Shown here: piece after piece, positions 15,575 to 25,647 of the stretch
Layout: the number at the start of each line of letters is the position of its first letter
How positions within the stretch are numbered: position 1 is the first letter of the stretch
Assembly (NCBI RefSeq): GCF_013426975.1
Contig: NZ_JACCPY010000018.1
Span: 1-64,000 of the forward strand
Direction: 5' to 3'
From: Sphaerotilus sulfidivorans
Lineage (GTDB): Bacteria > Pseudomonadota > Gammaproteobacteria > Burkholderiales > Burkholderiaceae_C
DNA: 64,000 nucleotides
The notes under the pieces: generated by a model
What the model was told of the DNA's origin: nothing
Seen by the model: the letters and a program-made list of their open reading frames with translations, nothing else
Database searches by the model: none
Made by a program: the position numbers and the translations under genes

Positions 15575-15688
15575 CTCCGGCGGATCGGCAGGACAAAAGC
15601 CGTCACTATAGTGACGGATTTATCATTTCGATCGCCGAAAAAGCGCCGCACCGTGCCGTACCACGGCGCGCCGCGTCGAACCGCCGGT

Positions 15689-16495
15689 TCAGCGGTGGGT
15701 GAAGCCCGGTGCGCGCTTCTCGAGGAAGGCGCCCATGCCCTCCTTCTGGTCGGCGCTGGAGAACAGCGCGTGGAACAGCCGGCGCTCGAACAGCAGGCCT
15801 TCCGACAGCGGCGACTCGAAGGCGCGATCGACGCTTTCCTTGGTCGCCATCAGCGCCAGCAGCGAGTAGCCGCACATCGCCTCGGCGGCCTTCGCGGCCT
15901 CGGCATGCAGCTCGGCCAGCGGCACGACCCGCGAGACCAGGCCGGCGCGCTCGGCCTCGGCCGCGTCCATCATGCGGCCGGTCAGCGCCAAGTCCATCGC
16001 CTTGCTCTTGCCCACCGCACGCGGCAGGCGCTGCGTGCCGCCGGCGCCGGGAATGATGCCCAGCTTGATTTCAGGCTGGCCGAACTTGGCGTTGTCCGCC
16101 GCGATGATGAAGTCGCAGGCCATCGCCACCTCGCAGCCGCCGCCCAGCGCGAAGCCCGAGACCGCCGCGATGATCGGCTTGCGCACCTGGCGGATGGTGT
16201 CCCAGTTGCGCGAGATCAGGCCCTTGCGGAAGGCGTTCGGGAAGTCGAACGGATGCATGACCGAGATGTCGGCGCCGGCGGCAAAGGCCTTCTCGCTGCC
16301 GGTGACCACCACGCAGGCGATCGAGTCGTCGGCATCGAAGGCCAGCAGCGCCTCGCCCAGCTCATCCATCAGGCCATCGTTGAGCGCGTTGAGCGCCTTG
16401 GGCCGGTTCAGCGTGATCCAGCCGTAGGACAGCGCCTGGGCGCCGCTGCCCGGGCGGGTCTCGACAAGAATGTTCTCGTAGGTGCGTTCGGTCAT
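15689..16495 (-). CDS. Enoyl-CoA hydratase
   Basis: This is a 268-residue crotonase-fold protein. The oxyanion-hole and CoA-binding motif [11 protein letters not shown] is near residue 70. [34 protein letters not shown] follows, giving the conserved GGG and the catalytic-type glutamate. The second catalytic glutamate lies in [16 protein letters not shown]. It resembles the short-chain enoyl-CoA hydratases (FadB1/PaaF/EchA types), which hydrate trans-2-enoyl-CoA in fatty or aromatic acid breakdown. It starts at 16495. A perfect palindrome lies 70-87 bases upstream and may be its operator. Confidence 0.92.
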   Translation of the reverse strand: MTERTYENILVETRPGSGAQALSYGWITLNRPKALNALNDGLMDELGEALLAFDADDSIACVVVTGSEKAFAAGADISVMHPFDFPNAFRKGLISRNWDTIRQVRKPIIAAVSGFALGGGCEVAMACDFIIAADNAKFGQPEIKLGIIPGAGGTQRLPRAVGKSKAMDLALTGRMMDAAEAERAGLVSRVVPLAELHAEAAKAAEAMCGYSLLALMATKESVDRAFESPLSEGLLFERRLFHALFSSADQKEGMGAFLEKRAPGFTHR

Positions 16496-16564
16496 GGCGG
16501 GAGATCCTGAGCGAGGGGGACGGGGAACGGTACAGCACCATGCTGCACCGCAGCAGGCGAGACT

Positions 16565-16582
16565 ATAGAACGACCGTTCTAT
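16565..16582. promoter_or_regulatory. Palindromic operator upstream of enoyl-CoA hydratase gene
   Basis: ATAGAACG-AC-CGTTCTAT is a perfect inverted repeat with 8-bp arms and a 2-bp spacer. It is typical in form for TetR-family repressors of acyl-CoA metabolism. It lies 70 bases before the hydratase start and runs into the stop codon of the DUF3108 gene. No tetR gene is next to it. Confidence 0.6.
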
Positions 16583-17796
16583 TTTGTCGCTGCGGGCGAA
16601 CCCGCCTGCCGCGGCACCTCCGACAGCTGCAGATCGAGCCAGGTGCTGGCGTCCTGCTCGATGCGGATGCGCACCGGCAGCATCTGCAGCGTCGGCGCAT
16701 ACCAGATCTGCGCGCTGAGCAGGCTGCCGCCACGGCGCACCGCCTCGGCCGCGGCCTCGGGCAGCGCGGTGGTGATCGGCACCGGCCGCACATGCAGCGT
16801 CTCGAGCGGGCCCAGCGGCGTGTTCACCGGCACCCGGGCGCCGACCTCGTAGACCCAGCGCCGCACCCGGTGCGGCAGCGCCAGGTCGAACTCGATCCGC
16901 TGGCCGGGCTGGCGCAGCTCGGGCCGGGTCGAGAACAGCCAGACCATCTGGATGAACTGGCTGGCGCTGTCCTGCACGTCGGCGCGTGCCGGCATGCGCC
17001 GGCCGTCGGCCAGCTGCACGCCCTCGCCGTCCAGGCTCATCAGCACCCGCCGGTCGCGGCCGACGATCTGGCGCGTCTCCTGCTCGTAGCGCTGCGGGCG
17101 CAGGCCCTCGGGCGTGATGCGGCCCTCGCTGCTCATGCGCCGCGACATCAGCGGCGCCAGGCTCGGCCCGACCGAGACCTCGAGATGGACCTGGTAGCGC
17201 TCGCCCGAGCGCAGCCACTCGACCTGGGCCTCGCCGTGCACCTCGCCCTGGTACCAGCCGGTCAGCGTGTAGCGCAGCCGGGTCGAGGCCGGCCACTCGA
17301 AGGCCGGGCCGGACGCCGCCGCGGCCGGCGCGCTCGCTCCAGCCGCAGTCGCACTCGCCGCCGCGACCACGGCCCCCGGCGGAGCCGCCGCGACGCTGCC
17401 CGGCGCGGCCAGCGGATCGAAGTCGGGCGGCTGCGGTCCGGCCGAGGCCGGCGGGGGCTCGGCGGACACGCTGATCTCGGCGGCATCGGCCAGCAGCGGC
17501 GCGGAGGCCGGTGCTTCGGGCGGCTCCAGCGGCTCAGGCCGATCAGGCTGCGGCGCAGGTGCGGCTGGCGCGCCCGGCGCCGCCTGCGGGCGGGCGGCCG
17601 ACCGGGGTGCGGCGGCGGCAGCAGCCACCGGCGGCAGGCTCTGGGCGATCTCGCGGGTGTAGACCGCCGACAGGCGCTCGATCGCCGGATCCGGCGCGGT
17701 CGACGCCCGCAGGCGCTCGCCGAACCAGACCAGCAGCAGCGCATGCAGGCCCAGCACCGCCGCGCCCAGCGCCGCCAGCAGCCTCAGCCTGCGCAT
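16579..17796 (-). CDS. DUF3108 domain protein
   Basis: This is a 405-residue protein. An N-terminal membrane anchor ([20 protein letters not shown], residues 5-24) is followed by about 140 residues rich in alanine and proline. The DUF3108 domain starts near residue 165: [53 protein letters not shown] and [14 protein letters not shown]. The shape suggests a periplasmic beta-barrel-like domain on a long flexible stalk. Function is unknown. It lies 13 bases downstream of the M61 peptidase gene, and the two are probably co-transcribed. Confidence 0.85.
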   Translation of the reverse strand: MRRLRLLAALGAAVLGLHALLLVWFGERLRASTAPDPAIERLSAVYTREIAQSLPPVAAAAAAPRSAARPQAAPGAPAAPAPQPDRPEPLEPPEAPASAPLLADAAEISVSAEPPPASAGPQPPDFDPLAAPGSVAAAPPGAVVAAASATAAGASAPAAAASGPAFEWPASTRLRYTLTGWYQGEVHGEAQVEWLRSGERYQVHLEVSVGPSLAPLMSRRMSSEGRITPEGLRPQRYEQETRQIVGRDRRVLMSLDGEGVQLADGRRMPARADVQDSASQFIQMVWLFSTRPELRQPGQRIEFDLALPHRVRRWVYEVGARVPVNTPLGPLETLHVRPVPITTALPEAAAEAVRRGGSLLSAQIWYAPTLQMLPVRIRIEQDASTWLDLQLSEVPRQAGSPAATK

Positions 17797-17809
17797 GGGT
17801 GCGCGCGGA

Positions 17810-19549
17810 TCAGGCGCCGGCGCGCGTCAGCCACGCCTCGCGGCGGCGACGCACCGCGGCCGCCGGCTTGCCCTGCAGCGACAGCGCCACCGCACCCTCG
17901 ACCTCGCGCCCCTGCGGCAGCGTCAGGTGCAGCAGCCGGCGGTCACGTGCCACCAGCAGCGGCAGCGGCTGCTCGAAGGCGCCGTAGAGCGTGAGATCTT
18001 CCGGCTTGACGACACGCCAGTCGCCCAGCGCCAGGATCTCGTCGCCGGCCGACAGGCCGGCGGCCTCGGCGAGCCCGCCCGCCAGCACCGACTGCACTTT
18101 CAGCCCGGCGGTCGCCTCGTTGAGCCGCGCGCCCAGGCGCTGCTGCAGCAGCGGGCGCTCGCGGCGCAGGTCGACGCCCAGCGCGGGCAGCAGCTCGGCC
18201 AGCGGCAGCTCGTCCGTGCCGTGCACCCAGGCGGCGATCTCGGGCGCGAAGTCGCGCCGGCCCACCCGGCGCAGCGCGGCCAGGATGTCGTCCTCGCCGA
18301 TGGGGCCGCCGCCGCTGGCGCGCCACAGCTCGCGCATCACCTCGTCGAGCGAGCCGCGCCCGGCCGCGCGCAGCGTCAGGTCCAGGCACAGCGCGATCTG
18401 CGCGCCCTTGGTGTAGTAGCTGACGGTGGCGTTGGCGCTGTTCTCGTCCGGGCGGTAGTACTTGACCCAGGCGTCGAAGCTGGCGGCCGCGGCGCTCTGC
18501 ACCCGCCGGCCCGGCGTGCCCAGCACCTGGTTGGCGGTGCGCGCGACCAGGCGCAGATAGCGCGCCTCGTCGATCAGGCCGGTGCGCACCAGGAACAGGT
18601 CGTCGTAGTAGCTGGTGAAGCCCTCGAAGAACCACAGCAGCCGCGTGTAGTTCTCGCGCTGCAGCTCGTAGGCGGCGAACTCGCGCGGCTTCAGGCGCTT
18701 GACGTTCCAGGTGTGGAAATACTCGTGGCTGATCAGGCCCAGCAGCGTGACATAGCCGTCGGCGCTGCTGGCGTCGCCGCGGCGCGGCAGGTCGCGGCGG
18801 GTGCAGATCAGCGCGGTGCTGTTGCGGTGCTCCAGGCCGCCGTAGCCGTCGTCGGTGGCGTTGAGCATGAAGACATAGCGCTCGAAGGGCGGCGGGTCGC
18901 AGCCGTCGTCGCGGCCGTGCCAGAAGCGGATCTGCGCCTCGCAGATCTTCTTGGTGTCGGCCAGCAGGCGCTCGCCGTCGAAGCCCGGCGGCGCACCGGC
19001 AACGACGAACTCGTGCTCGGTGCCGCAGGCGGTGAAGCGGCCGCGCCAGAAGGCGCCCAGCTCGAAGGGATGGTCGATCAGCGCGTCGTAGTCGGGCGCC
19101 GACCACTCGCCCGGCGCCGCCTCGGGCAGGCCGGTGGCGACCTGCCAGCCTTCGGGCAGGGGGCCGAGCGTGACCCGGTGCTCGTCGGTCTCGCGGCCTT
19201 CGGCGCGCAGGAAGACGCCGGTGCCGTTGAAGAAGCCGCGCTGCGCGTCCAGCCAGGCGCAGCGCACCGAGTTGTCGAAGGCGTAGACCCGCCAGCTCAG
19301 CGTCAGCGCGCCGCGGCCGCTGCAGTCGGCCTCCCAGGTGTGCTTGTCGATCTGCGTCAGCGCCACCTCGCGGCGGCCCTGGCTGGCCTTCAGCCCGCTC
19401 AGGTGACGGGCGAACTCGCGCACCAGATAGCTGCCCGGAATCCACGCCGGCAGCGACAGGCGCTGGCGCGGGGCCGGATGCGGCAGCGTCATCGTGACGC
19501 GGTAATGGTGGCTGCGGAGATCGTCGATCTCCAGATGAAGTCGGATCAT
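17810..19549 (-). CDS. M61-family glycyl aminopeptidase with PDZ domain
   Basis: This is a 579-residue protein. The zinc site HEYFH is at residues 275-279, followed by TWNVKRLKP, and the third ligand region is LWFFEGFTSYYDDL. The N-terminal domain holds LPAWIPGSYLVREFARHLS, a family hallmark. A C-terminal PDZ domain (residues about 475-560) includes VLAGGLAEAAGLSAGDEILALGDWRV. Bacterial M61 enzymes release N-terminal glycine or alanine from peptides. No signal peptide is evident, so it is probably cytoplasmic. The start at 19549 gives a typical N-terminus (MIRLHLEIDD). Confidence 0.93.
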   Translation of the reverse strand: MIRLHLEIDDLRSHHYRVTMTLPHPAPRQRLSLPAWIPGSYLVREFARHLSGLKASQGRREVALTQIDKHTWEADCSGRGALTLSWRVYAFDNSVRCAWLDAQRGFFNGTGVFLRAEGRETDEHRVTLGPLPEGWQVATGLPEAAPGEWSAPDYDALIDHPFELGAFWRGRFTACGTEHEFVVAGAPPGFDGERLLADTKKICEAQIRFWHGRDDGCDPPPFERYVFMLNATDDGYGGLEHRNSTALICTRRDLPRRGDASSADGYVTLLGLISHEYFHTWNVKRLKPREFAAYELQRENYTRLLWFFEGFTSYYDDLFLVRTGLIDEARYLRLVARTANQVLGTPGRRVQSAAAASFDAWVKYYRPDENSANATVSYYTKGAQIALCLDLTLRAAGRGSLDEVMRELWRASGGGPIGEDDILAALRRVGRRDFAPEIAAWVHGTDELPLAELLPALGVDLRRERPLLQQRLGARLNEATAGLKVQSVLAGGLAEAAGLSAGDEILALGDWRVVKPEDLTLYGAFEQPLPLLVARDRRLLHLTLPQGREVEGAVALSLQGKPAAAVRRRREAWLTRAGA

Positions 19550-19571
19550 GCGGGCGCGGTCGGTTCGGAGA

Positions 19572-20069
19572 TCAGGCCTGGGCCGCGGCCAGGAAGCAGC
19601 TCAGCGCAGCCACCGCGGTGAGCCGGAAACGCAGCGTCAGCCATTTCGACAGGCCGGCGGCGGGATAGACCCGCCGGTCGATCAGATAGCAGGCGATCAG
19701 CAGCACCGCCTGGATCACCAGCCCGGAGGCCGGCGGCATCACCACCGACACCCAGGCCAGCAGCGACAGCGTGACGCCGGTCCACAGCCGGCGGTGCGGC
19801 ACCGCCAGCACCAGCATCGCCAGCGCCCAGTGAATGCCGCCCAGGAAGGACACGATGATGCCGGCATAGACCGCCAGCGACAGCAGCACATAGGGCTGCA
19901 CATCGGCACGCACCACCATCGACAGCAGCGCCCCGAAGCCGAAGGGCAGCAGCCCGGCATAGCCCAGGCGCAGCGCCAGCTCGTCAGGCGCGGCAGGCAG
20001 CCGCGCGGGCAGCGGCGGCGGAGGATCGACAGGCAGCAGGGGCGAGGCGGACACGGTGGATCTCGGCAA
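19572..20069 (-). CDS. DUF3429 family membrane protein
   Basis: This is a 165-residue protein with about four to five membrane helices. Recognisable segments are LGYAGLLPFGFGALLSMV, YVLLSLAVYAGIIVSFLGGIHW with the family's FLGGIHW motif near residue 80, and WVSVVMPPASGLVIQAVL. The function is unknown. A proline-rich N-terminus of about 30 residues precedes the first helix, so a start somewhat downstream of 20069 is possible. It is 22 bases upstream of the M61 gene on the same strand. Confidence 0.85.
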   Translation of the reverse strand: MPRSTVSASPLLPVDPPPPLPARLPAAPDELALRLGYAGLLPFGFGALLSMVVRADVQPYVLLSLAVYAGIIVSFLGGIHWALAMLVLAVPHRRLWTGVTLSLLAWVSVVMPPASGLVIQAVLLIACYLIDRRVYPAAGLSKWLTLRFRLTAVAALSCFLAAAQA

Positions 20070-20143
20070 GGCAAGGGCGCCGCAGGGCGCGATGCCGGAT
20101 TGTCACCGCAGCAGCGCGGACGCGCACGCCGCCGGGCTGATCC

Positions 20144-20770
20144 TCAGGGCGCGCACCAGCGTCCGGACAGTGCGGCGTCGCGCGCATCGAACACCGCACG
20201 GCGATGCCCCTGCGGATCCAGGGCCAGCCAGTCCATGCGCTCGACCTGCAGGCGCATCACCGCGAAGTGCGCGCGCTGGCCGCGCGAGCGGTCGGGCGAC
20301 GCTTCGGTCTGGCCCTCGCCCTCGACATCGCCATCGGTCTTCGCGCCGGTGTCGTCGCAGGGCTGGCCCGGGCTCAGCGGCGAGAGATAGTCCTGCGCGG
20401 CGCGGGTATGGCGCAGCAGCGCCCAGCGCGAGGTCACGTCCAGCCCTTCGGTGCTGACCAGGATGCGCCCGCCCAGCCGCAGCTGCCAGCCCAGCGTCCG
20501 CGACCAGCACAGCAGCTGCGCACGCGGATCGGCCTGCAGCTGCGCCACCTTGGGCGAGCGGGCGTCGGTGTAGAGCAGCAGCGTGCGCGAGGCGACATCG
20601 ACCTCGCGCAGCACCACGGTGCGCGCCTGCGGCCCGAACTCCGGACAGACGGTGGCCAGCACCGGCTGGCGCCATTCATGGGCGCGGTCCTGAGCGGCGC
20701 CAGCCAGCTCGCGCCACAGCGTGGCACCCAGCTGCTCCAGCGTCGGTCCGGACAGGGATGTGGCATTCAT
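20144..20770 (-). CDS. Pyridoxamine 5'-phosphate oxidase-like FMN-binding protein
   Basis: This is a 208-residue protein starting at the ATG at 20770. The PPOX split-barrel pattern is clear: PVLATVCPEFGPQARTVVLREV, LLLYTDARSPKVAQL, RAQLLCWSRTLGWQLRLGGR. The C-terminal end DWLALDPQGHRRAVFD matches the stand-alone pyridoxamine oxidase-like group rather than PdxH. An insertion of about 25 acidic residues (GAKTDGDVEGEGQTEA) interrupts the second half. Binding of FMN is likely but the substrate is unknown. Confidence 0.85.
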   Translation of the reverse strand: MNATSLSGPTLEQLGATLWRELAGAAQDRAHEWRQPVLATVCPEFGPQARTVVLREVDVASRTLLLYTDARSPKVAQLQADPRAQLLCWSRTLGWQLRLGGRILVSTEGLDVTSRWALLRHTRAAQDYLSPLSPGQPCDDTGAKTDGDVEGEGQTEASPDRSRGQRAHFAVMRLQVERMDWLALDPQGHRRAVFDARDAALSGRWCAP

Positions 20771-21005
20771 CGATCGACTCCAGGCAGCGCCGCCGCGGGA
20801 TACGGCATCCACGGCCCCCCGACGCTGCCAACAGCAATGGACAGTGTCCGGCAAGCGCCGGACGCATGGCTCAAGGAATTCCAGAAATTCCCGGCTCAAT
20901 TGTTTATTTATCAGGAATGTTTCATTGAATATTTAGCGATTTCTAAACGTATTTCATCTCAATACAGTCACGGACATGGACAGCACTCACGAAGGAAGAC
21001 CCACC
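20771..21005. other. Divergent promoter region, AT-rich
   Basis: This is the gap between the PPOX gene (leftward) and the DUF4148 gene (rightward). From about 20880 to 20965 it is AT-rich against its surroundings. TTGAAT (20925-20930) with CGTATT 17 bases downstream is a possible but weak promoter for the DUF4148 gene, and GAAGGA at 20992-20997 is its ribosome binding site. No known operator was recognised. Confidence 0.4.
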
Positions 21006-21392
21006 ATGACCCCCACCAAGACCACCAAGACCCTGCCCGCCCTGATCGCCCTGCTGGCCGCCGCGACGCTGTCGGGCGCCGCCCTGGCCGACGAGAGCCC
21101 GCGCAGTTTCGAGCATGAACGTGTCGGAACGCCGAAGACCCGCGCCGAAGTGATCGCCGAGCTGCAGCAGGCGCAGCAGGCCGGCCTGAACTTCATCTGG
21201 GACGACAACCACGCACCGGTGCTGACGGTGGCCGCCACCCCGCGCACCCGTGCCGAGGTGATCGCCGAGCTGCGCGAGGCCCAGGCCAGCGGCGAGTTCG
21301 AGCGTCTGCATGCCGACGAGCCCGCCGCGGTGCGGGTGCGGCCGGCCGCCAAGGCGCGCAGCACCGCCGGCAGCACGCCGACGCTGCGCTGA
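21006..21392 (+). CDS. DUF4148 periplasmic protein
   Basis: This is a 128-residue protein with a signal peptide cut near ALADESP (residue about 28). Two DUF4148 repeats are visible: KTRAEVIAELQQAQQAG and RTRAEVIAELREAQASGE. These alanine- and glutamate-rich helices are common in many small exported proteins of Burkholderiales, where they are often present in several copies. Function is unknown. The start at 21006 has GAAGGA upstream. Confidence 0.88.
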   Translation: MTPTKTTKTLPALIALLAAATLSGAALADESPRSFEHERVGTPKTRAEVIAELQQAQQAGLNFIWDDNHAPVLTVAATPRTRAEVIAELREAQASGEFERLHADEPAAVRVRPAAKARSTAGSTPTLR

Positions 21393-21405
21393 TTCCAGCC
21401 AGGCC

Positions 21406-21425
21406 GAGCGACGGCGGCGTCGCTC
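21406..21425. terminator. Hairpin between convergent genes
   Basis: GAGCGACG (21406-21413), loop GCGG, CGTCGCTC (21418-21425) is a perfect 8-bp stem between the stops of the DUF4148 gene and the oxidoreductase gene. It overlaps the oxidoreductase stop codon. It probably serves both strands. Confidence 0.6.
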
Positions 21426-22305
21426 AGCCGCCCGGCGCGGCCAGCTGCCGACGCCGGAACAGCTCCAGCACCGCCCCGTCGTCATGCTCGGCCAGACCGG
21501 TCGAGCAGGCGGTGCGAAAGGCCGCCAGCGCCGCCTCGCCGAAGGGCGAACGCTCGCCGGCGGCCTGCAGCATCTGCAGCGCCAGCGTCAGGTCCTTCGT
21601 CAGGATCTGCATGTGCGCGCGCGGCGCATGGTCGCCGTCGAGCGCTCGCGGCATCCGGTCGTCGGTGATCCAGGATTGCCCCGAGCTGGCCGAGATCACC
21701 TGCTGCAGCAGGCGCGGGTCCAGCCCCATGCGCTCGCCGGTGGCCAGCGCCGCGGCGCCCGCCACCAGATGCACGCCGGCCAGCAGGTTGTTGATCAGCT
21801 TGACCCGGGCCGCGTCGCCCGGCTTGTCGCTGACCAGGAAAGTGCAGCCAGCCAGATCGGCCAGCACCGCGGAGTGCCGCAGCCGCGCCGCCTCGGCGCA
21901 GGCCAGCATCAGGCTGAGCGTGCCGTTGCGCGCCTTGAGCGGCCCGCCGGAGACCGGCGCGTCCAGCAGCTCGGCGCCGCGCGCGCGCACCAGCCGCGCG
22001 AAGCGCTCGACCTCGGCCGGCGCGATGGTGCTGCAGATCATCACGTCGACCGGCGGCGCCGACAGCACGCCGCCCGGGCCGCACAGCACCTCGTCGACCT
22101 GCGCCGCGTCGACCACCGCGACGATCAGCAGCTCGCAGGACTCGGCCACCGCCGCCGGCGTCGGCAGCACCCGCGCGCCCGACTTCGCGGCGATGCGCTC
22201 GGGCACCTTGCGCAGGTCGCGCACGTTGACGCCGTGGCCGCGGTCGATCAGGCGCTGCGCCAGCCCCAGACCGATGTTGCCGATGCCGATGACGCCGATG
22301 TCCAC
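21424..22305 (-). CDS. NAD(P)-dependent oxidoreductase of the beta-hydroxyacid dehydrogenase type
   Basis: This is a 293-residue protein. The Rossmann motif is GVIGIGNIGLGLAQRLIDRGHGV at residues 4-26. The catalytic-region motif appears as LLDAPVSGGPLKARNGTLSLML, and the lysine-containing helix is AARVKLINNLLAGVHLVAGAAALA with the conserved KxxNN. These are features of 3-hydroxyisobutyrate/tartronate semialdehyde reductases, but the exact substrate is unknown. It ends the lysS-oxidoreductase pair: lysS stops at 22311 and this gene starts at 22305. Confidence 0.88.
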   Translation of the reverse strand: MDIGVIGIGNIGLGLAQRLIDRGHGVNVRDLRKVPERIAAKSGARVLPTPAAVAESCELLIVAVVDAAQVDEVLCGPGGVLSAPPVDVMICSTIAPAEVERFARLVRARGAELLDAPVSGGPLKARNGTLSLMLACAEAARLRHSAVLADLAGCTFLVSDKPGDAARVKLINNLLAGVHLVAGAAALATGERMGLDPRLLQQVISASSGQSWITDDRMPRALDGDHAPRAHMQILTKDLTLALQMLQAAGERSPFGEAALAAFRTACSTGLAEHDDGAVLELFRRRQLAAPGG

Positions 22306-22310
22306 GCGAC

Positions 22311-23816
22311 TCAGCCCTCGCGGCGCAGCGCCGGGAACAGGATCACGTCGCGGATGCTGGGCGAGTCGGTCAGCAGCATGATCAGGCGGTCGATGCCGAT
22401 GCCGCAGCCGCCGGCCGGCGGCATGCCGTATTCCAGCGCACGGATGAAGTCGGCATCAAAGAACATGGCCTCGTCGTCGCCGGCCTCCTTGTTGGCGACC
22501 TGGGACTGGAAGCGCGCGGCCTGGTCCTCGGCGTCGTTCAGCTCGGAGAAGCCGTTGCCGTACTCGCGGCCGGTGATGAACAGCTCGAAGCGCTCGGTGA
22601 TCGTCGGGTTGGTGTCCGACGCCCGTGCCAGCGGCGAGACCTCGACCGGATAGTCGATGATGAAGGTCGGCTGCCAGAGCTTCTCCTCGACCGCCGCCTC
22701 GAACAGGCCGAACTGCAGCTGCGCCAGGCCCCAGTGCTTCGGCGGCTCCTCGCCGAGCGACTTCAGCCTGGCGTGGATCGCGTCGGCGTCGTCGGCCTCG
22801 GTCTCGGTCAGGCCGGCGTGCTTCACCAGCGAGTCGCGCACCGACAGGCGCGCGAAGGGCTCGTCGAGGTGGACCTCCTTGCCGGCGTAGGTCACGCGGG
22901 CCGCGCCGGTGGCGGCGATCGCGGCCTGGCGCAGCAGGTTCTCGGTGAAGTCCATCAGGTCATGATGGTTCCAGTACGCCGCATAGAACTCCATCATCGT
23001 GAATTCCGGGTTGTGCCGGACCGAGATGCCTTCGTTGCGGAAGTTGCGGTTGATCTCGAACACACGCTCGAAGCCGCCGACCAGCAGGCGCTTCAGATAC
23101 AGCTCCGGCGCGATGCGCAGGAACATCTCCTGGTCGAGCGCGTTGTGGTGCGTGATGAAGGGCTTGGCGTTGGCGCCGCCCGGGATCGGATGCAGCATCG
23201 GCGTCTCGACCTCGAGGAAGCCGTTGTCGATCATGAACTCGCGGATGCTCGACACCGCCTTGGAGCGGGCGCGGAAGCGCGCGCGCGCGGCGTCGTCGGT
23301 GATCAGGTCGACATAGCGCTGGCGGTACTTCTGTTCCTGGTCGGTCATGCCGTGGAACTTGTCGGGCAGCGGACGCAGCGCCTTGGTCAGCAGGCGGATC
23401 GAGGTGACCTTGATCGACAGCTCGCCGGTCTTGGTGCGGAAGAGCGTGCCTTCGGCGCCGAGGATGTCGCCCAGATCCCAGCGCTTGAAGTCGGCCAGCT
23501 TCTCGGGGCCGACATTGTCCTGGGTGATGTAGAGCTGGATGCGGCCGGTGCCGTCCTGCAGCGTGGCGAAGCAGGCCTTGCCCATGACGCGCTTGAGCAT
23601 CATGCGGCCGCCGATGCAGGCGCTGATCGGCGTGGCCTCCAGCGCCTCGTTGTCACGGCCTTCGGCCGAGGCCAGCAGGTCGGCGGCGTGGTCACGCGGC
23701 TTGAAGTCGTTCGGGAAGGCGACGCCCTGGGCGCGGATCTGGCTGAGTTTCTCGCGGCGTTCGGCGATCAGCTGGTTGTCGTCGGCGGGAACGGGAGTGG
23801 GGGCGGCGTGGCTCAT
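22311..23816 (-). CDS. lysS: Lysyl-tRNA synthetase, class II
   Basis: This is a 501-residue protein starting at the ATG at 23816, normal for LysS. The N-terminal OB-fold anticodon domain contains [21 protein letters not shown]. Class II motif 1 is [12 protein letters not shown], motif 2 is [21 protein letters not shown], and motif 3 is [13 protein letters not shown] near the end. It charges tRNA-Lys with lysine. The longer open frame up to 25250 is the shadow of the opposite wbpB gene and has no LysS sequence. Confidence 0.97.
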   Translation of the reverse strand: MSHAAPTPVPADDNQLIAERREKLSQIRAQGVAFPNDFKPRDHAADLLASAEGRDNEALEATPISACIGGRMMLKRVMGKACFATLQDGTGRIQLYITQDNVGPEKLADFKRWDLGDILGAEGTLFRTKTGELSIKVTSIRLLTKALRPLPDKFHGMTDQEQKYRQRYVDLITDDAARARFRARSKAVSSIREFMIDNGFLEVETPMLHPIPGGANAKPFITHHNALDQEMFLRIAPELYLKRLLVGGFERVFEINRNFRNEGISVRHNPEFTMMEFYAAYWNHHDLMDFTENLLRQAAIAATGAARVTYAGKEVHLDEPFARLSVRDSLVKHAGLTETEADDADAIHARLKSLGEEPPKHWGLAQLQFGLFEAAVEEKLWQPTFIIDYPVEVSPLARASDTNPTITERFELFITGREYGNGFSELNDAEDQAARFQSQVANKEAGDDEAMFFDADFIRALEYGMPPAGGCGIGIDRLIMLLTDSPSIRDVILFPALRREG

Positions 23817-23975
23817 CGTCGGCTCGGCTCGGCCCGGCCGCGGCGGGCGCGGCAGGCGGGTGTCGTGTGGAGGGAAGGATTTCGCGGCGATTCTAGGCCC
23901 GCCCGGGCCGCCGCCTAAAATCGATCGACCGCCCCGCCGCCCCTTCGCGGCGCCTCTGCCGCCTGTTTTGCCACC

Positions 23976-25034
23976 ATGACCGTCGCCTTCCCCATCACCG
24001 ACCGCAAGATCCGCTTCGCCCTGGTGGGCTGCGGCCGCATCGCGAAGAACCATTTCGGCGCGCTGGCGCAGCATGCCGACCGCGCCGAGCTGGTGGCCGT
24101 CTGCGACAAGCTGCCCGAGCGCGCCGCGGCCGCCGCCGCGCAGACCGGCGCACGCGCCTTCACCTCGCTGGAGGCGATGCTGGCTGAAGTCGATGCCGAC
24201 ATCGTCGTGCTGACCACGCCCAGCGGCCTGCATCCGCAGCAGGCGATCCGCGCCGCGCGCGCCGGCCGCCATGTGCTCTCCGAGAAGCCGATGGCCACCA
24301 AGTGGGACGAGGGCATGGCGATGGTGCGCGAGTGCCGCGACGCCGGCGTGAAGCTCTTCGTCGTCAAGCAGAACCGCCTGAACGCGACGATGCAGCTGCT
24401 CAAGAAGGCGATCGACGAGAAGCGCTTCGGCCGCATCCACATGGTCACGGTCAACGTCTTCTGGACCCGGCCGCAGAGCTACTACGACGAGGCGCCGTGG
24501 CGCGGCCGCTGGGACATGGACGGCGGCGCCTTCATGAACCAGGCCAGCCACTATGTCGACATGGTCGACTGGCTGGTCGGCCCGGTCGACAACGTGCATG
24601 CCTACACCGCGACGCAGGGCCGCGACATCGAGGCCGAGGACTCGGGCGTGATGAGCCTGCGCCTGCGCGCCGGCGGGCTGGCGAGCATCAACGTGACGAT
24701 GCTGACGTATCCGAAGAACCTCGAAGGCTCGATCACGGTGCTGGGCGAGCGCGGCACGGTGCGCATCGGCGGCGTGGCGGTGAACGACATCCAGCACTGG
24801 GAATTCGACGCGCCCCGCCCCGAAGACGAGCAGATCAAAGCCGCCAGCTACGCCACAACCTCGGTCTACGGCTTCGGTCATCCGCTCTACTACGCCAACG
24901 TCATCGACACGCTGCGCGGCGAGGCGCACGCCGAGGTCGACGGCTACAGCGGCCTGCGCTCGCTGGAAGTGCTGATCGCCGGCTACCGCTCGGCGCGCGA
25001 CGGCGTGCGCGTCGGCCTGCCGCTGGTGTTCTGA
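23976..25034 (+). CDS. wbpB: Gfo/Idh/MocA sugar dehydrogenase (WbpB/WlbA-like)
   Basis: This is a 352-residue protein. The NAD motif is [16 protein letters not shown] near residue 14; the EKP motif is [12 protein letters not shown] with the conserved lysine. A run of aromatic and charged residues ([22 protein letters not shown]) follows, then [13 protein letters not shown] with the catalytic-type histidine. WbpB oxidises C3 of UDP-GlcNAc uronic acid in the route to UDP-2,3-diacetamido sugars. Assignment rests on the adjoining wbpD gene and on wbpE further on. WbpA and WbpI are not in the window. Confidence 0.88.
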   Translation: MTVAFPITDRKIRFALVGCGRIAKNHFGALAQHADRAELVAVCDKLPERAAAAAAQTGARAFTSLEAMLAEVDADIVVLTTPSGLHPQQAIRAARAGRHVLSEKPMATKWDEGMAMVRECRDAGVKLFVVKQNRLNATMQLLKKAIDEKRFGRIHMVTVNVFWTRPQSYYDEAPWRGRWDMDGGAFMNQASHYVDMVDWLVGPVDNVHAYTATQGRDIEAEDSGVMSLRLRAGGLASINVTMLTYPKNLEGSITVLGERGTVRIGGVAVNDIQHWEFDAPRPEDEQIKAASYATTSVYGFGHPLYYANVIDTLRGEAHAEVDGYSGLRSLEVLIAGYRSARDGVRVGLPLVF

Positions 25035-25059
25035 TCCCCCCTCGATCCGGAGAACCGAC

Positions 25060-25644
25060 ATGGACGCACCCGCCTGGCACCACGACACCGCGATCATCGA
25101 CGACGGCGCCCGGCTCGGGCCCGGCACCCGGGTCTGGCACTTCAGCCACGTCTGCGCCGGCGCGCGCATCGGCGCGGGCTGCTCGCTCGGCCAGAACGTC
25201 TTCGTCGGCAACGACGTGGTCATCGGCTCGGGCGTGAAGATCCAGAACAACGTGTCGGTCTACGACGCGGTGACGCTGGAGGACGACGTCTTCTGCGGCC
25301 CCAGCGTCGTCTTCACCAACGTCTACAACCCGCGCGCGGCGGTGTCGCGCAAGAGCGAATACCTGCGCACCGTGGTGAAGCGCGGCGCCACGCTGGGCGC
25401 CAACTGCACCCTCGTCTGCGGCACCACGGTGGGCGAACACGCCTTCGTCGGCGCCGGCAGCGTGATCACCCGCGACGTGCCGGCCTTCGCGCTGATGGTG
25501 GGCGTGCCGGCCAGGCGCATCGGCTGGATGAGCCGCCACGGCGAACGCCTGGGCCTGCCGGTGCGCGGCGAGGGCGAGGCCAGCTGCCCGGCGACGGGGG
25601 AGCGGTATCGGCTCGTCGGCGACGTGGTGATCATGGTGGAGTGA
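25060..25644 (+). CDS. wbpD: UDP-sugar N-acetyltransferase (WbpD/WlbB-like, left-handed beta-helix)
   Basis: This is a 194-residue protein built of hexapeptide repeats: [58 protein letters not shown], then [18 protein letters not shown] and [19 protein letters not shown]. This is the WlbB/WbpD pattern, which acetylates the 3-amino group of UDP-GlcNAc3NA. The asparagine and histidine of the active site appear in the middle repeats. It starts 25 bases after wbpB. Only three bases separate its stop from the next gene, an ATPase not related to sugar synthesis. Confidence 0.88.
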   Translation: MDAPAWHHDTAIIDDGARLGPGTRVWHFSHVCAGARIGAGCSLGQNVFVGNDVVIGSGVKIQNNVSVYDAVTLEDDVFCGPSVVFTNVYNPRAAVSRKSEYLRTVVKRGATLGANCTLVCGTTVGEHAFVGAGSVITRDVPAFALMVGVPARRIGWMSRHGERLGLPVRGEGEASCPATGERYRLVGDVVIMVE

Positions 25645-25647
25645 CGG

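Noticed and set aside
23817-25250. N-terminal extension of lysyl-tRNA synthetase
   Set aside because: The frame stays open upstream of 23816 because it is opposite wbpB. Its residues do not belong to LysS.
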